From JADZAI01 sp047602465 (GTDB lineage: Bacteria > Pseudomonadota > Alphaproteobacteria > Micropepsales > Micropepsaceae): a stretch of DNA of 64,000 bases. The notes under the pieces are model-generated. The model had not been told where the DNA came from and made no database searches. It worked only from the letters and a program-made list of their open reading frames with translations. Below are positions 62,612 through 64,000 of this stretch, piece after piece. The stretch spans positions 496,001 to 560,000 of the forward strand of contig JASGHF010000001.1 in the NCBI GenBank assembly GCA_047602465.1. Direction: 5' to 3'. The number at the start of each line of letters is the position of its first letter. The stretch's first letter is position 1. The translations under genes and the position numbers were made by a program.

Positions 62612-63121
62612 TCAGGCCACCATGCTCTCAGGGCTGATGCCCTTCTCGATCAGCAGATCGACGTCGAAGGCCGGCTCCATGCCCGGCCGCAGCGGCGCCG
62701 AACGGCCCAGCACGCGGTTCTCCAGCACATCCGCCACCGACACCGACGACAGGAAGATGTGGATCTGGCGGCTCAGCTCCTCCCACAGGTCATGGGTGAT
62801 GCAGCGGGCGTTCTGGGTCAGACAGCCCTTGCGGGTCTCGGCATCGCAGCGGGTCGCCTTGATCGGCTCGTCCACCGCCAGGATGATTTCGGCGATCCGG
62901 GTTTCGGCCGTCGGCCGGGCCAGACGGTAACCGCCGCCGGGGCCGCGCACCGACCGGACGATCCCCGCCCGGCGCAGGCGCGCGAAAAGCTGCTCCAGAT
63001 AGGACAGCGAGATTTCCTGCCGTCCGGCGATATCGGCCAGCGAAACCGGCTTTTCGGCGCTGTGGCGGGCGAGATCCGTCACCGCCATCACCGCGTAGCG
63101 CCCTTTGGTATTCAGTTTCAT
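62612..63121 (-). CDS. iscR: Rrf2 family iron-sulfur regulator (IscR-like)
   Basis: Probable Fe-S-sensing repressor of the downstream suf genes. The 169-residue protein has an N-terminal winged helix with MKLNTKGRYAVMAVTDLARH and LSYLEQLFARLRRAGIVRSV. A GGGYRLARP wing follows. Cysteines 92, 100 and 107 with histidine 110 (RCDAETRKGC, then CITHDLW) match IscR cluster ligands. It is the first gene of the eight-gene operon and is probably autoregulated. Confidence 0.92.
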   Translation of the reverse strand: MKLNTKGRYAVMAVTDLARHSAEKPVSLADIAGRQEISLSYLEQLFARLRRAGIVRSVRGPGGGYRLARPTAETRIAEIILAVDEPIKATRCDAETRKGCLTQNARCITHDLWEELSRQIHIFLSSVSVADVLENRVLGRSAPLRPGMEPAFDVDLLIEKGISPESMVA

Positions 63122-63211
63122 GGTCCGCCTGCCTTCACGCGCCGAAAAACCTTGTTTTTCAGCGCTTCACCCGCGTATAGAGCGCGCTCGCAGGCGCGCC
63201 GGTGCGCCCCG

Positions 63212-63240
63212 GTTATAGGTTCTCCTACTACAGGGGTCAA
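63212..63240 (-). promoter_or_regulatory. Probable promoter of the iscR-suf operon
   Basis: On the minus strand TTGACC (63235-63240) and TATAAC (63212-63217) are separated by exactly 17 bases, about 91 bases before the iscR start. The spacer CCTGTAGTAGGAGAACC could hold a regulator site, as expected for IscR autorepression, but I cannot fix the operator. Confidence 0.7.
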
Positions 63241-63307
63241 CAATATCCGGGCTTGTTTCGGCGCTTCCGTCTGAATTCCCGATCCTGACGCTAGGTCAAA
63301 TCCGCCC

Positions 63308-63964
63308 ATGCCTGAAGTCGTCTTCACCGGCCCCGCCGGCCGCCTCGAGGGGCGCTACCAGCATCAGAAAAAGTCCGGTTCGCCGATCGCGATCATCCTG
63401 CACCCGCACCCCAATGGCGGCGGCAACATGAACAACCGGATCGTCTACGACCTGTTCAACACCTTTGAACGGCGGGGCTTTTCGGTCCTGCGCTTCAATT
63501 TCCGCGGCGTCGGCCGCAGCCAGGGCCAGTATGACGGCGGCATCGGCGAATTGTCGGATGCGGCCTCGGCGCTCGACTGGATGCAGAGCTTCAACCCGAA
63601 CGCGCAAACCTGCTGGATTGCTGGATATTCCTTCGGCGCCTGGATCGGCATGCAGCTTCTGATGCGCCGCCCGGAGATCGCCGGCTTCATCTCCGTCTCG
63701 CCACCGGCGAATATCTATGACTTCACCTTCCTCGCGCCCTGCCCGTCCTCCGGCCTCATCACCACGGGTCTGAAGGACACGGTCTGCCCGACCGCCGATG
63801 TCGACAAGCTGGTCGACCGCCTGAAGGCGCAGAAGGGCATCGTGATCGACTACGACAAGATCGAGAACGCCAACCACTTCTATACCGACGCGATGCCGGA
63901 ACTCTTCGAGTCGATCGAAGGCTATCTCGACAAGCGCATCCCGCGCATGGTCGAGAGCGGCTAG
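63308..63964 (+). CDS. Alpha/beta hydrolase family protein
   Basis: Cytosolic hydrolase of unknown substrate. The 218-residue protein has the HPHPNGGGNMNN oxyanion region and the strand FSVLRFNFRGVGRSQG. The nucleophile elbow is GYSFGAW, with serine 108. Aspartate 157 (GLKDTVC) and histidine 190 (ENANHFY) complete a likely triad. No signal peptide is seen. It is divergent from iscR and starts 186 bases from it. The closest type is the small serine esterase/hydrolase family found beside Fe-S genes in alphaproteobacteria, but this is not decisive. Confidence 0.9.
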   Translation: MPEVVFTGPAGRLEGRYQHQKKSGSPIAIILHPHPNGGGNMNNRIVYDLFNTFERRGFSVLRFNFRGVGRSQGQYDGGIGELSDAASALDWMQSFNPNAQTCWIAGYSFGAWIGMQLLMRRPEIAGFISVSPPANIYDFTFLAPCPSSGLITTGLKDTVCPTADVDKLVDRLKAQKGIVIDYDKIENANHFYTDAMPELFESIEGYLDKRIPRMVESG

Positions 63965-64000
63965 GCCACGCCCGATCGCCATTTCGCCCAGCGGCTGCGC

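Overview
This window is a dense, GC-rich chromosomal segment of an alphaproteobacterium. Almost every gene lies on the minus strand. The block order bamA-rseP-dxr-cdsA-uppS-frr-pyrH-tsf-rpsB, dnaE, lolDC-proS, rnj-coaX-birA-nuo, then tRNA, hupB-lon-clpX-clpP-tig resembles the layout I know from Caulobacterales and relatives. Supporting details are the short alphaproteobacterial ProRS, the DUF1467 gene beside rnj, and one SUF operon led by an IscR-type regulator. Caulobacterales/Hyphomonadales is an inference from gene order only. I see no prophage, insertion sequence, CRISPR array or integron.

Layout. 1-8.9 kb: envelope biogenesis, isoprenoid and translation genes (5' part of bamA, then rseP, dxr, cdsA, uppS, frr, pyrH, tsf, rpsB) read from an rpsB promoter with the TTGCGC/CTATAA pattern. 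8.9-10.1 kb: one plus-strand PLP aminotransferase with a frameshift. 10.1-19.1 kb: dnaE, lolD, lolC, proS, an exported protein with a possible Cys-His-Asp peptidase-like fold, and a DUF1467 gene. 19.1-38.1 kb: rnj, coaX, birA and a complete nuo operon (nuoA to nuoN). Three small non-nuo genes sit inside that operon: an exported protein, a lipoprotein and an NTF2-like protein. 38.3-41.6 kb: exported proteins of unknown function, including a tandem pair sharing a domain, plus tRNA-Asp(GTC) and tRNA-Val(TAC). 41.7-49.4 kb: hupB, lon, clpX, an exported protein, clpP and tig, with clear intrinsic terminators. 49.5-56.0 kb: tRNA-Leu(TAG), an AraC-type regulator divergent from a DUF2306 membrane protein, a TfoX-like protein, a cystathionine gamma-synthase family enzyme, and a large membrane protein with a HEPN-like RNxxxH motif. 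56.0-63.2 kb: an eight-gene iron-sulfur operon (iscR, nifS-like desulfurase, sufBCDS, sufT, sufA) with a strong promoter. 63.3-64.0 kb: an alpha/beta hydrolase.

Four otherwise intact genes (the aminotransferase, nuoN, nuoG, nuoC) each carry one single-base indel in a short homopolymer. Three of these are core complex I subunits in an otherwise perfect operon, so assembly or sequencing error is more likely than real decay. Coordinates for these genes are given across the whole reading.

The most unusual items are the 808-residue HEPN-like/transmembrane/coiled-coil protein, the accessory genes coupled into the nuo operon, the tandem exported paralogues with a shared two-cysteine domain, the exported protein between clpP and clpX, and several families of extragenic palindromes and 61-62 bp repeats. 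No region forms an obvious new multi-gene system; most of the window is core chromosome.
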